This document shows positions 52,268 through 61,814 of a stretch of DNA of 64,000 nucleotides, piece after piece. The notes beneath the pieces were generated by a model, which saw nothing but the letters and a program-made list of their open reading frames with translations, was not told the origin of the DNA and ran no database searches. The number at the start of each line of letters is the position of its first letter. Within the stretch, counting starts at the first letter, position 1. The position numbers and the translations under genes were made by a program. Origin of the DNA: Bradyrhizobium sp. 132 (GTDB lineage: Bacteria; Pseudomonadota; Alphaproteobacteria; Rhizobiales; Xanthobacteraceae); NCBI RefSeq assembly GCF_023074185.1, contig NZ_JADPKY010000035.1:62001-126000 (forward strand), in the 5' to 3' direction.

Positions 52268-53707
52268 ATGGCTCCTTCGTCGAAAGAGGTTGGCGCGAAG
52301 CTTTCGCGTAGCGCGCTCGTCGCGCTCGTGGTCGGGTCGATGATCGGCTCCGGCATCTTCGCGCTGCCCGCATCGTTTGGACACGCCACGGGCGTCCTGG
52401 GGACGTTAATCGCCTGGGTCATCGCGGGCACCGGCATGCTGATGCTCGCCTTCGTTTTTCAGGCGCTGTCTCGCCGTAGGCCCGACTTGGACGCAGGCAT
52501 CTACGCATATGCCAAGGCTGGCTTCGGCGACTATATCGGCTTCGCCTCGGCGGCCGGCTATTGGATCGGATGCTGCCTCGCCGACGTCGCCTGCCTCATC
52601 CTGATCAAGGCGACAATCGGTCAGTTTTTTCCGATCTTCGGCGACGGCACGACGCCGGCGGCGATCGCGGCGGCATCCCTCCTGCTATGGAGCGTCCATT
52701 TTCTTGTACTGCGTGGCATCAAGGAGGCCGCCGCCCTCAACACGATCGCGACCTACGCCAAGATCATCCCGATCATGCTTTTCATCGGCGTAGCGTTCAT
52801 CGTCCTCGATTTCGACCTGATCTCCCGGAATTTCTGGGGGACCGAGCAGCCGGGCGCGGTAGCGGTGTTCTCGCAGGTTCGAAGCACGATGCTACTCACG
52901 GTGTTCGTCTTTGTCGGAATCGAGGGCGCCAGCGTGTACTCGCGCTACGCCCGTGATCGCTCCGACATCGGATTTGCGACCGTCGCCGGATTCCTGTCCG
53001 TTCTCTGCCTTCTCGTCCTCGTGACGATACTATCCTATGGAGTCCTTCCGCGACAGCAACTCGCGGGCCTGCCGACACCCTCGATGGCCGGCGTGATGGA
53101 AGCGATGGTCGGGCGATGGGGCGGCATTTTCATCAGCCTGGCGCTGCTGGTCTCGATTCTGGGCAATTACCTGTCGTGGTCGCTGCTCGCGGCCGAGGTG
53201 CTGCATTCCGCGGCCATCAACCGCACCATGCCCTCCTTTCTCGCGGTCGTGAACAAACACGAAGTCCCTGTCGGAGCACTGTGGCTCACCAATTGCGTCA
53301 TCCAGGCCTTCGTTCTGATTACATGGTTCGCAGAGTATGCGTTCACGCTCGCCTTGAAGATGACAAGCGCGATGACGTTGATCCCCTATTTTCTGGTGGC
53401 CGCCTACGGCCTCAAGCTGACGTATCTCGGCATCTCCTACCATGCCGGGGAACGCGCCCGCACCGTCGACGGGATCCGCTCGGCGATCGCAACGCTCTAC
53501 GCAATCGGCATGCTCTACGCGGGCGGTCCAACGTTTCTTCTGCTGTCGTCGATACTCTACGCGCCGGGAACGGTTCTGTTCGTTCTGGCCAAGCGCGAGC
53601 GCAAGGAATCCGTCTTCAAGCCGTTCGAGGCGATCATCTTTGCCGCGATCACGCTCGCTGCTTGTGCCGGAGTTTATGCGCTGGCCGTGGGTGCGATCTC
53701 GATCTGA
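52268..53707 (+). CDS. Second APC-family permease, ArcD-like
   Basis: This 479-residue, 12-13-helix transporter is clearly a paralogue of the permease at 39802. Shared blocks include VVGSMIGSGIFALPASFGHA, RPDLDAGIYAYAKAGFGDYI and FVGIEGASVYSRYARDRSDI. It is not linked to an arginine deiminase gene here. Residues around helix 1 and helix 6 differ from ArcD, so its substrate may be another amino acid or amine. It is followed 26 bases later by a small exported protein gene. Confidence 0.9.
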   Translation: MAPSSKEVGAKLSRSALVALVVGSMIGSGIFALPASFGHATGVLGTLIAWVIAGTGMLMLAFVFQALSRRRPDLDAGIYAYAKAGFGDYIGFASAAGYWIGCCLADVACLILIKATIGQFFPIFGDGTTPAAIAAASLLLWSVHFLVLRGIKEAAALNTIATYAKIIPIMLFIGVAFIVLDFDLISRNFWGTEQPGAVAVFSQVRSTMLLTVFVFVGIEGASVYSRYARDRSDIGFATVAGFLSVLCLLVLVTILSYGVLPRQQLAGLPTPSMAGVMEAMVGRWGGIFISLALLVSILGNYLSWSLLAAEVLHSAAINRTMPSFLAVVNKHEVPVGALWLTNCVIQAFVLITWFAEYAFTLALKMTSAMTLIPYFLVAAYGLKLTYLGISYHAGERARTVDGIRSAIATLYAIGMLYAGGPTFLLLSSILYAPGTVLFVLAKRERKESVFKPFEAIIFAAITLAACAGVYALAVGAISI

Positions 53708-53733
53708 GGTGTTGGGACCAAATGGAGGCGAAC

Positions 53734-53958
53734 ATGAACGTCCGGCAGGTTTACGGCGCTCTGATCCTAATCGGGTCGATCGCGGCCGCGCAGCCGAGTT
53801 TCTCCCAAGCGCAATCGACCGCGTCGACGCCGAAACCCGCAGCGACAGCGCCCGCAGCCGCCACACCAAATACGAATACGAACCCGACCAAGCATCGCCA
53901 TTGGCGCCATCGCGGCGGCTCGCATCCTCACTATGGCAGCCGCCGTGTTCGTACCTGA
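53734..53958 (+). CDS. Small exported protein with His/Arg-rich tail
   Basis: This 74-residue protein starts MNVRQVYGALILIGSIAAAQ with a signal peptide probably cut near PSFSQA (residue 26). The mature part has an Ala/Pro/Thr run (TPKPAATAPAAATPN) and a tail rich in His, Arg and Gly (KHRHWRHRGGSHPHYGSRRV). The tail could bind metal or anionic polymers. GGAGGCG precedes the start. It ends where an alternative start of the AI-2E family gene begins (TGATG). No family is recognised. Confidence 0.65.
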   Translation: MNVRQVYGALILIGSIAAAQPSFSQAQSTASTPKPAATAPAAATPNTNTNPTKHRHWRHRGGSHPHYGSRRVRT

Positions 53959-54002
53959 TGGGCGGATGCGACGGTCCCAGCTGCAATCCCCGAGTTCCCC
54001 CG

Positions 54003-55115
54003 ATGAGCGACGTGACGTCCGGACAAGAGCAACTCCACGAGAGCGCGATCCGCAGGACGCCGGCGATCGAACACGGCCCGCGCAGCGTTCTCGCGACGGG
54101 TCTCGCTCTGCTCGGCGTAAGCGTGGCCCTCTTTTTGATCTGGAAAACCGTCTCGAGCCTGCTCATCATCTTCGCGGGCGTGCTGTTTGCAGCCCTTCTG
54201 GATGCCGCCGCAAGGGCGATTGCGCCTGTCGTCCGCCTCGGTCGCATCTGGCGGCTGACTTTGGTGCTGCTGCTGCTCACTGCAACGGTCGGACTTGGCC
54301 TCGTGTGGGGAGCCGGCAAGCTTCCGGAGCAAACTCGTCTTCTGCTGAAGGTCATGGACACCCAATTTGACGTCCTGCAGCAGCATCTTCTGACCTATGG
54401 CGTCGATCTGCTCGGTCCCGAATGGGGTCGGGATTTCACGCAATGGCTGGTCTCCGACCAAGGCCGGTTCTTCAGCCACGCCCAATTCGTCCTTGGCGGG
54501 GCGTCGAGCTTCCTGACTGGCGTGCTGGTGATCCTGTTCCTGGGCATCCTCTTCGCCTTCGATCCCGATAGCCACCGCGAAAGTCTCGTCATACTCGCGA
54601 AGCCGTCCTATCGCGCACGGATGCGCGGCGTGATGGACCAGATGGGAAGCGTCCTGCGGCTCTGGTTCGTAGGACAACTTATCCGCATTGTCCTGATGAC
54701 GCTGTGCGTCTGGATCGCGCTCTACTGGATCGGGCTGCCTGGTCCCTTCCTGCTTGGTTTGCAGGCGGGCTTATCGAACTTCGTCCCGTATCTCGGGCCG
54801 ATCGTCGCCGCAATTCCGATCGCGCTCGTCGCTATGCCGCTCGGAGGATCGCCGCTGATCTGGGCCGTCGTCGTGTATACCCTGATCCAGTCGATCGAAG
54901 GATACGTGATCGGCCCCCTGATCCAGCGCCAAGCCGTCGAAATCCCCCCGGCCTGGACTTTGGTGGCGATCGTGCTGCTGGGCGCCATGTTCGGCGTCAT
55001 GGGCATCGCGCTCGCCATGCCACTCGTCGCGGTCGGCCGGGTCGCGATCATCAGGTTCTACGTCGAGGACTATCTCGGCGATCCCCCGCTGATGGTCAAC
55101 AAGGGACGATCCTGA
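54003..55115 (+). CDS. AI-2E/PerM-family transporter
   Basis: This 370-residue inner-membrane protein of the AI-2E family has about eight helices. It includes VSSLLIIFAGVLFAALLDAA, a long soluble loop (KLPEQTRLLLKVMDTQF), and LQAGLSNFVPYLGPIVAAIP with the conserved Pro-Tyr-Leu-Gly-Pro, then VYTLIQSIEGYVIGPLIQ. Members move solutes or cations; some are Na+/H+ or signal exporters. ATG 54003 lacks a good ribosome site. ATG 53958, overlapping the stop of the preceding gene, is an alternative that would add 15 residues. It sits eight bases before the next membrane protein gene. Confidence 0.87.
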   Translation: MSDVTSGQEQLHESAIRRTPAIEHGPRSVLATGLALLGVSVALFLIWKTVSSLLIIFAGVLFAALLDAAARAIAPVVRLGRIWRLTLVLLLLTATVGLGLVWGAGKLPEQTRLLLKVMDTQFDVLQQHLLTYGVDLLGPEWGRDFTQWLVSDQGRFFSHAQFVLGGASSFLTGVLVILFLGILFAFDPDSHRESLVILAKPSYRARMRGVMDQMGSVLRLWFVGQLIRIVLMTLCVWIALYWIGLPGPFLLGLQAGLSNFVPYLGPIVAAIPIALVAMPLGGSPLIWAVVVYTLIQSIEGYVIGPLIQRQAVEIPPAWTLVAIVLLGAMFGVMGIALAMPLVAVGRVAIIRFYVEDYLGDPPLMVNKGRS

Positions 55116-55123
55116 GGTGCCGC

Positions 55124-55723
55124 ATGAGCGAGCTCGAAGCTGAACGGAACGCCGCAACGGGTCCGCCGTCAATACATCCGGGGATGACCCGCTTGCTGTG
55201 GCAGCAGCTGCCCTACATCGCCGCGCTTGTGCTCGCCATTGCGGGCGTCGCCTACACCAATGCTTCGCATCAGCCTCTCGTCGGCTATTGGGAATTCCTT
55301 GCCCTTGCCATCGGCGTAGTCTGCGTCATCAACAAGTGGCCCGAGGTCGACGGCAGGGAGGAGCGCTGGCGGCTAATCTGGACCCAGGCGCTGCATTGGG
55401 TCGCCGTTCTGGTCGCGATGAACATCATGCTGGTATCCGGAGTTCAGCAGTTGCTGCCGACGCCGGCGACAAGCCTGGTTCTCCTTACCTTGCTCGCGCT
55501 CGGGACATTCCTCGCCGGCGTCAGTCTCCAGTCCGCCCAGATCGCCTTCCTCGGCCTTGCGATGGGCATCACGGTTCCGGCGATATCCTGGTTGCAGCAA
55601 TCCATCATCTTCTTCCTGTTGGGCGCCGTCCTGCTGATTGGCCTCGGTATCACGTTCTGGCTTCGTCAGGACCGCACCCCAGCGAGCTTGCCCGACAACA
55701 CTGGAAGCCAAACGGAGGCCTGA
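55124..55723 (+). CDS. Membrane protein of unknown function
   Basis: This 199-residue protein has about six helices: LPYIAALVLAIAGVAYTN, EFLALAIGVVCVIN, ALHWVAVLVAMNIMLVSG, LVLLTLLALGTFLAGVSL, IAFLGLAMGITVPAIS and SIIFFLLGAVLLIGLGIT. The N-terminal 25 residues are hydrophilic. GAGGTG precedes the ATG at 55124. It directly follows the AI-2E family gene and its stop abuts the DUF992 start, so the three are one operon. The family is not recognised with confidence. Confidence 0.75.
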   Translation: MSELEAERNAATGPPSIHPGMTRLLWQQLPYIAALVLAIAGVAYTNASHQPLVGYWEFLALAIGVVCVINKWPEVDGREERWRLIWTQALHWVAVLVAMNIMLVSGVQQLLPTPATSLVLLTLLALGTFLAGVSLQSAQIAFLGLAMGITVPAISWLQQSIIFFLLGAVLLIGLGITFWLRQDRTPASLPDNTGSQTEA

Positions 55724-56209
55724 ATGCGCATTAACCTGCTTCTCGCAATCATCTGCGGATTCGCTTTGATGTGCGCCGATGCCCTGCCCGCGCGCGCGGA
55801 AACGTTCAGAGTCGGCCGGCTTATATGCGCCAGCACACCACGCGTTGGGCTGGTGCTTGGCTCCGCGCAGGAGCTTCGTTGCGTATTCACGACGACACGC
55901 CCGACTCGGCAGTACGTCTACGACGGGCGGATCAGGCGGGTTGGTCTCGACATCGGCGTGACCAGCGCCGGAAGCCTCTCATGGGCCGTCTTCGCCAGGA
56001 ACTCGCGCGTCGGCCCCGGCACGCTGCGGGGGAGCTACGTGGGCGCGAGCGGCAATGTCGCGTTCGGTCCCGGGCTCGGAGCAAACGTTCTCATTGGAGG
56101 CTCTCGCCGGACGATTGCGCTCCAGCCCCTGTCGATCGAGCGATCAATCGGATTGAACCTTGCGGCGGGGATTGCGAACCTGACACTCGGCCCGCGCGGA
56201 CACCGTTAG
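55724..56209 (+). CDS. DUF992-family exported protein
   Basis: This 161-residue protein has a signal peptide (cut after ARAE near residue 26). DUF992-like features follow: VGRLICASTPRVGLVLGSAQ, then LRCVFTTT, then SAGSLSWAVFA, LRGSYVGASGN and ALQPLSIERSIGLNLAAGI. Two Cys residues flank a likely disulphide. The family is Gly/Ala rich and periplasmic, with no known activity. Its start codon is adjacent to the stop of the previous gene. Confidence 0.85.
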   Translation: MRINLLLAIICGFALMCADALPARAETFRVGRLICASTPRVGLVLGSAQELRCVFTTTRPTRQYVYDGRIRRVGLDIGVTSAGSLSWAVFARNSRVGPGTLRGSYVGASGNVAFGPGLGANVLIGGSRRTIALQPLSIERSIGLNLAAGIANLTLGPRGHR

Positions 56210-56244
56210 CAGCTTGTCCCAAGCCCTGGAGCCGGGAGCGGACA

Positions 56245-57489
56245 ATGGACCTTGCGGAAATTTCGGTCAGGATGCTGGCGGCGAGTTTCCTGACATTCAT
56301 CGCTGGCGGCATGGCCTTAGCACAGCCAGCCTCCAGCGCTCCGCCTGCTGTCGGCATCGTCGAAGCGATCAAGCGACCGATCACCGAGAGCAGCGAATTT
56401 CTCGGGCGGATCGAGGCGGTCAATCGGGTCAATATCGTGGCTCGCGTCACCGCGTTTCTGGAACAGCGACTGTTCGTCGAGGGTGCCGAGCTCAAAAAGG
56501 GCGCCCCGCTCTACCGGCTCGAGCGCGGCCCGTTCGAGGCCGATCTTGCGTCAAAGCAGGCGCAGGTGGCCCAGCTCCAGGCGATGCTCGAGAACGCCAA
56601 GCTGACGACCGAGCGCGCGCGTACGCTGCTCAGTGGGCCAGCCGGTCAGCAATCGACCTACGACGCAGCGATCGCCAACGAGCGCAGCCTGGAAGCCCAG
56701 GTCCAGGCCGCACAAGCACAAGTCAATGCGTCCCAGATCAACCTCGACTACACCATGATCAGCGCGCCGATCGACGGCAAGATCGGACGCACAGCCGTGA
56801 CTGAAGGCAATGTCGTCGGTCCAAGCTCGGGCGTGCTGACCACGATCGTCAGCCAGGATCCGATGTACGTCACCTTCCCGGTGCCGCTGCGTCAGGCACT
56901 CGAACTGCGCGAACCTTATGGACCGCAAGGGGGTCTGGAAGCCGTGGTGATCCGGCTGCGACTGCCCAATGGCCGCATGTATGGCCAATCCGGCAAGCTG
57001 AACTTTGTCGACAACACGATCGCCCAGAATACCGACACGATCACGGTGCGCGGCGAGATCGACAACCCGATCCTGCGCGCGCCGTCCGTCGCGGGCGTGA
57101 CCGTCCACGAACTGACCGACGGCGAATTCGTTACGGTCGTGCTGGAAGGTATCCAGCCCATCGAGGTGTTGGCGGTCCCGCGTTCGGCGGTGCTGTCCGA
57201 TCAGCAGGGCGACTACGTTCTCATTGTCGGCACCGGCGACAAGGCCGAACAACGCCGTATCCAGCTTGGGCAGTCGACGCCCACCATCGCTTCCGTCATC
57301 AATGGCCTCGCCGCCGGCGACAAGGTCATCGTCGAAGGCCTGCAAAGGGCTCGTGCGGGCCAGGCGGTTTCGCCGGGTCCGGCCAGTGCGCTGATCCAGT
57401 CGAGCATGAAGGCCGGCGCAAGCGACGCACCCTCGTTGCCAGACCGTGGCGCCTCGACCGCCACGCGCCCGGAGGACAAAAAACCATGA
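56245..57489 (+). CDS. RND adaptor (membrane fusion protein) 2
   Basis: This 414-residue periplasmic adaptor has a signal peptide (cut after ALAQ), the lipoyl region [20 protein letters not shown], a helical hairpin ([20 protein letters not shown], then [20 protein letters not shown]), and the family block [17 protein letters not shown]. It belongs to the AcrA/MexA type. GGGAGCG precedes ATG 56245; the open frame upstream is a shadow of DUF992. It overlaps the permease start as ATGA. It has no lipobox, unlike adaptor 1. Confidence 0.93.
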   Translation: MDLAEISVRMLAASFLTFIAGGMALAQPASSAPPAVGIVEAIKRPITESSEFLGRIEAVNRVNIVARVTAFLEQRLFVEGAELKKGAPLYRLERGPFEADLASKQAQVAQLQAMLENAKLTTERARTLLSGPAGQQSTYDAAIANERSLEAQVQAAQAQVNASQINLDYTMISAPIDGKIGRTAVTEGNVVGPSSGVLTTIVSQDPMYVTFPVPLRQALELREPYGPQGGLEAVVIRLRLPNGRMYGQSGKLNFVDNTIAQNTDTITVRGEIDNPILRAPSVAGVTVHELTDGEFVTVVLEGIQPIEVLAVPRSAVLSDQQGDYVLIVGTGDKAEQRRIQLGQSTPTIASVINGLAAGDKVIVEGLQRARAGQAVSPGPASALIQSSMKAGASDAPSLPDRGASTATRPEDKKP

Positions 57490-60400
57490 TGTCCGCCGTC
57501 TTCATTGATCGCCCGCGACTTGCGATGGTCGTTGCCTTCATCATCACCATCGCAGGCGCGCTCGCGCTGACGCGGATCCCGGTAGCGCAGTTCCCGGACA
57601 TCGTGCCGCCGCAGGTCACGGTCGCCGGCACCTTTCCCGGCGCGTCTGCCGAGGTCGTGGAGACCAGCGTCGCTCAGCCCCTCGAAGCGCAAGTGATCGG
57701 TGTCGATCGTGCGCTCTACATGAAATCGACCAGCGGCAATGACGGCAGCTACACCCTGACGGTGTCGTTTGCGCTCGGCACCGACCCCGATATCAACACC
57801 GTCAACGTCAACAACCGGGTGCAGAGCGCGCTGTCGCAATTGCCCACTGAGGTACAGCAGCAGGGCGTGACGGTGCAGAAGAAATCGTCGGCGATCCTGC
57901 AATTTCTGGTGCTGTACAGCGCCGAAGGTCAGCAGGACCCGCTGTTCATCACCAATTACGCGATCATCAACGTGCTCGACGCGATCTCCAGCACACCCGG
58001 CGTCGGCCAGGCTCACCTGTTCGCCAAGATGAATTACTCGATGCGGATCTGGTTCGATACGCAGCGGCTGACCAGCCTCAATCTCACGCCCTCGGACGTG
58101 ATCGCAGCAATTCGCACGCAGAGCGTCCAGGCGCCGGTCGGCCGCATCGGTGCGCGTCCGATCAGCGACGACCAGCAATTCCAGTTCAACGTGCAGACCC
58201 TGGGGCGGCTCGCAACGGTCGACCAGTTCGCCAATATCGTGCTGCGCGCCAACCCGGACGGTTCGACGCTGCTCGTCAAGGACGTCGCCCGGGTCGAGAT
58301 GGGCGCGCAGAACCTTGACAGCGAAGCGAGGATCGACGGGCGCGCCGCGGTGCCTCTCGCGATCTATCTGGCGCCGGGCGCCAATGCCGTAACGACCGCG
58401 CAGGCGGTCGCAGCCACGATGCAGCGGCTGTCCAAGCGATTCCCGACGGGGTTGAGCTATCTCGTGCAGTACGATTCCACGAGCTTCGTACGAGATACGA
58501 TCTCGGAAGTTCTGCGGACGCTGGGCGAGGCATTCGTCCTTGTCGTGATCGTGGTTTATCTGTTCCTCGGCAATCTTCGCGCGACGGTGATACCGGCCGT
58601 TGCCGTGCCGGTCAGCCTGGTCGGCACCTTTGCCGTGTTGCTGATGCTCGGCTATTCAGCGAATACGGTGTCGCTGCTCGCAATGGTGCTCGCCATCGGC
58701 ATCGTCGTGGATGACGCCATCGTCGTCGTGGAGAACGTCGAGCGTGTGATGGAGGAAGAACCGGATATTTCACCGACCGAGGCCAGCAAGAAGGCCATGA
58801 GGCAGATCACGGCGCCGATTGTTGCGATCACGCTGGTGCTGCTCTCCGTCTTCGTTCCGATCGCCTTCATTCCCGGCATTTCCGGCACGTTGTTTCGGCA
58901 GTTTGCGGTGACGATCAGCGCCGCCATGATAATCTCGGCGCTCAATGCGCTGACCCTCTCGCCCGCTTTGTGTGCGCTCATCCTACGGCATACCGGACCG
59001 CGGCGCGGCATGATCGGACGCGTTCTTGACGGCATCGACTGGATTCGCGACCGCTACAGCGGCGGTGTACGACGTCTGCTGCGCGTGGCGAGCCTCTCGC
59101 TCATATTCGCCGCAATGTTCGCGGCCGGCATTTTCGGGATGTCGCACCTGACTCCGACGGGGTTCCTTCCCGAGGAAGACCAGGGCGCCTTCTTCACCTC
59201 GATACAGCTGCCGGACGGCGCGTCTGTCGCGCGGACCAGCGAGGTCACCGGACAGATCGAGCGCGTCCTGACGCAGATGCCTGCGGTCGACCACGTCTTG
59301 GCCATCATAGGTTTCTCCCTGCTCGACGGGGCGTCCGAGCCCAACAGTGCGCTGGTGGTGACGCGCCTCAAGCCGTTTGCCGATCGCAAGGCGGCCGCGG
59401 ATTCGGTGCAGGCGTTGATCCGGCAGACTTACGCAGCCGGCGCGCAAATCCGGCAGGCCAATGTGCTACCGTTCAATATGCCGCCGATCATCGGACTCTC
59501 GACCTCAGGCGGGTTCGAATACCAGCTCCAGGCGCTGGAAGGACAGGACCCAGCCGCGATTTCCAGTGTCACGAGTGCGTTGATCGAAGCGGCCAATGCC
59601 GATCCACGACTGACGCGCGTGTTCTCGACCTTCACCGCGACCAATCCATCGATCTATCTCGACATTGATCGCCGCAAGGCGCAGGCGCTCGGCGTGACCA
59701 TCAGCGATATCTTCACCGCCCTTCAGGCGACGCTGGGCGGCATCTACGTCAACAACTTCAACCTCTTTGGACGCACCTGGCAGGTCAACGTGCAGGGCGA
59801 GGCGCTCGACCGCGCCGACATTTCCGATATCTGGCGCATCTATGTGCGCAACAATACCGGTCAGATGGTTCCGATGCGGTCGCTCGCCGGCATCAAGATC
59901 GTAACCGGACCTCAGGTCATCACCCGCTACAACAATTATCGCTCAGTGACGGTGAATGGCAGCCCGGCGCCAGGCGTCTCGTCGGGCACCGCGATAGCGG
60001 CCATGGCGGAGGTCTCCAATGCCGTACTGCCCGCGGGCTACAGTTTCGAGTGGACCGGCACCGCCTATCAGGAGCAACAGGCTTCAGGACAAACCGGAGC
60101 GGTGCTCGCGCTGGCCGTGCTGTTCGCCTATCTGTTCCTGGTGGCGCTCTATGAGAGCACGGTGATCCCGATCCCGGTGCTGCTGTCCGTCGTTGTCGGC
60201 GTGCTCGGCTCTTATATCGGGATCAAAATCGCCGGCCTCGATCTCGATCTGTATGGCCAGATTGGCCTCGTGGTGCTGATCGCGCTTGCCGCCAAGAACG
60301 GCATCCTGATCGTGGAATTCGCGAAGGAACGACGAGAAGCCGGGACGGAACTTGCGGAGGCCGCGATCGAGGGGGCGCATATGCGGTTCCGCGCGGTCAT

Positions 60401-60614
60401 GATGACTTCGGTTGCCTTCATTCTCGGGCTGCTGCCGCTGGTGCTCGCAACCGGCGCCGCTGAACTGAGCCGCAGGGCGGTCGGGACCGCCGTCTTTGCC
60501 GGCATGCTCGGCGCAAGCTCGATCGGAATCTTTATGGTGCCAATGCTCTATGTGACATTCCAGCGCCTGCGCGAGCGCCTGAAGGCACGATCGGTTCCGG
60601 CGCGAACCACCTGA
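57486..60614 (+). CDS. RND efflux permease 2 (HAE1/AcrB type)
   Basis: This 1042-residue AcrB-like drug/proton antiporter has [20 protein letters not shown] at the start, and [20 protein letters not shown]. The TM4 proton-relay pair is in [20 protein letters not shown], and the C-terminal half has [20 protein letters not shown] with the conserved Lys in TM10. All 12 helices and two large loops are present. It overlaps the adaptor gene by four bases. No TolC-like gene is in the window. A terminator-like hairpin follows. Confidence 0.96.
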   Translation: MMSAVFIDRPRLAMVVAFIITIAGALALTRIPVAQFPDIVPPQVTVAGTFPGASAEVVETSVAQPLEAQVIGVDRALYMKSTSGNDGSYTLTVSFALGTDPDINTVNVNNRVQSALSQLPTEVQQQGVTVQKKSSAILQFLVLYSAEGQQDPLFITNYAIINVLDAISSTPGVGQAHLFAKMNYSMRIWFDTQRLTSLNLTPSDVIAAIRTQSVQAPVGRIGARPISDDQQFQFNVQTLGRLATVDQFANIVLRANPDGSTLLVKDVARVEMGAQNLDSEARIDGRAAVPLAIYLAPGANAVTTAQAVAATMQRLSKRFPTGLSYLVQYDSTSFVRDTISEVLRTLGEAFVLVVIVVYLFLGNLRATVIPAVAVPVSLVGTFAVLLMLGYSANTVSLLAMVLAIGIVVDDAIVVVENVERVMEEEPDISPTEASKKAMRQITAPIVAITLVLLSVFVPIAFIPGISGTLFRQFAVTISAAMIISALNALTLSPALCALILRHTGPRRGMIGRVLDGIDWIRDRYSGGVRRLLRVASLSLIFAAMFAAGIFGMSHLTPTGFLPEEDQGAFFTSIQLPDGASVARTSEVTGQIERVLTQMPAVDHVLAIIGFSLLDGASEPNSALVVTRLKPFADRKAAADSVQALIRQTYAAGAQIRQANVLPFNMPPIIGLSTSGGFEYQLQALEGQDPAAISSVTSALIEAANADPRLTRVFSTFTATNPSIYLDIDRRKAQALGVTISDIFTALQATLGGIYVNNFNLFGRTWQVNVQGEALDRADISDIWRIYVRNNTGQMVPMRSLAGIKIVTGPQVITRYNNYRSVTVNGSPAPGVSSGTAIAAMAEVSNAVLPAGYSFEWTGTAYQEQQASGQTGAVLALAVLFAYLFLVALYESTVIPIPVLLSVVVGVLGSYIGIKIAGLDLDLYGQIGLVVLIALAAKNGILIVEFAKERREAGTELAEAAIEGAHMRFRAVMMTSVAFILGLLPLVLATGAAELSRRAVGTAVFAGMLGASSIGIFMVPMLYVTFQRLRERLKARSVPARTT

Positions 60615-60630
60615 CCCGCGCGTCCAGAAC

Positions 60631-60650
60631 GCCGGGAAGCACTTTCCGGC
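60631..60650 (+). terminator. Hairpin after RND permease 2
   Basis: GCCGGGAA (60631-60638) pairs with TTTCCGGC (60643-60650) through eight pairs including one G-T, around a 4-base loop, 16 bases after the permease stop. No clear T-run follows. Confidence 0.4.
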
Positions 60651-60778
60651 AGGCTTCGGGACACGGCGAATATTCCCGCCGACACATTCAGGGTTTCATC
60701 GGATGTCGATGTTGCGCGGCGGCGACTAGCGTTTCCGTGGCGCCAACTTGATTGGCCGCCGGAATGCGGGAGGATGAC

Positions 60779-61336
60779 GTGGCCACCTACGATAGCAGCC
60801 CCCAGGTAAAGACCTTTAGTTCTCCATCCCGGTGGACATGCGCGCTCCTTGGCGTCGTGATGATCGCGGCCGGCATCTTGGCGCTGGGCGACATCGTCTT
60901 CGCAACGATCATCAGCGTCAAGCTGATCGGGCTTACCGCAATTCTTGCCGGTGCATTCGAGATCATCCACGCCTTCTGGACGAAGGGATGGGGCGGATTC
61001 CTGTGGCAGATCCTGCTCGGCGCGCTCTATCTCGCGTTCGGGTTGCTGCTGCTCATGCAGCCGGCGGCCGGTGCCCTCATCCTGACCTCCCTGCTGGGCG
61101 CGGTTCTGTTGGCATCGGGCATCATCCGGTGCGTGCTGAGCTTTGCACATTGGCGACAGGGTGGCTGGCTGATGCTGGTTTCTGGCGTCATCGGACTGCT
61201 CGCCGGCTTCCTGATCGTGTTTGGCTTCCCGTCCATCAGCGTCTGGGCGCTTGGATTCCTGCTGGGAGTCGATCTGATTTCGCACGGGCTCGCTTGGCTG
61301 CTCTACGCGCTGCAATCCCCGCGGAGAGCCGCTTAA
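60779..61336 (+). CDS. hdeD: HdeD-family acid-resistance membrane protein
   Basis: This 185-residue protein has six helices with the internal three-helix repeat of HdeD: WTCALLGVVMIAAGILALGD, IISVKLIGLTAILAGAFEII, WQILLGALYLAFGLLLLM, GALILTSLLGAVLLASGI and WLMLVSGVIGLLAGFLIVFG. GTG 60779 is chosen because GGGAGGA lies five bases before it; an ATG at 60764 is in frame. Escherichia coli HdeD helps survival at low pH and high cell density. Its presence with arginine deiminase and the antiporter is suggestive of pH stress. Confidence 0.85.
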   Translation: MATYDSSPQVKTFSSPSRWTCALLGVVMIAAGILALGDIVFATIISVKLIGLTAILAGAFEIIHAFWTKGWGGFLWQILLGALYLAFGLLLLMQPAAGALILTSLLGAVLLASGIIRCVLSFAHWRQGGWLMLVSGVIGLLAGFLIVFGFPSISVWALGFLLGVDLISHGLAWLLYALQSPRRAA

Positions 61337-61359
61337 CCTAACCCGAAGAGGAGAAAACC

Positions 61360-61626
61360 ATGAACGCTCCCACCCGTCGCGATTTCCTCGGTCTCGCCCA
61401 GAACGCCGTCGCCGCTGGCGCGGTTGGCGCGATTGCACTTCGCTTCATCGGCACAGCGGAGGCGATGCCGGTCGCGTCCAACCCCGGACCTGCCGATAAG
61501 CGGCCCAACTTCGTGACTGAAGCACAGTGGGGTCCCGGTTGGGGGCCTCCGCCGCGCCGGCGTCGGCGCCGATGGGTTTGCTGGTGGCATCGCGGCCGCC
61601 GTGTTTGCGGCTGGCGCTGGTTCTAA
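61360..61626 (+). CDS. Small Tat-exported protein with Arg/Trp-rich C-terminus
   Basis: This 88-residue protein has a twin-arginine signal at its start (TRRDFLGLAQNAVAAGAVGA) and probable cleavage near TAEA (residue 35). The mature part is about 50 residues: a Pro-rich middle and a tail of Arg, Trp and two Cys (RRRRRRWVCWWHRGRRVCGW). Such a cationic, Trp-rich end suggests binding to membranes, nucleic acids or a cofactor. GAGGAGAAAACC gives a strong ribosome site. It lies 23 bases after hdeD. Similar short proteins occur in Bradyrhizobium genomes from memory. Confidence 0.75.
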   Translation: MNAPTRRDFLGLAQNAVAAGAVGAIALRFIGTAEAMPVASNPGPADKRPNFVTEAQWGPGWGPPPRRRRRRWVCWWHRGRRVCGWRWF

Positions 61627-61814
61627 TCGGATCGACCGGTCCGCAAGCATCGAGCATCTGCGCCTATGAGCACCGGCCGTGAGGATCGCCTACTCACCTG
61701 GAAGCCCCTGGGCCTCATTGCTCGCTTTCCACGCCTCGAAATCGTGGCCAAAGAAATCGAGCTCAATCAAGAGTGATCCACAGTGGCCAGAAGGCCGACA
61801 GATCGCCCGCAAGT

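Noticed and set aside
60548..61438. Minus-strand ORF of 296 codons opposite hdeD
   Set aside because: Gln/Arg-rich shadow; hdeD on the plus strand has clean membrane topology and a strong ribosome site.
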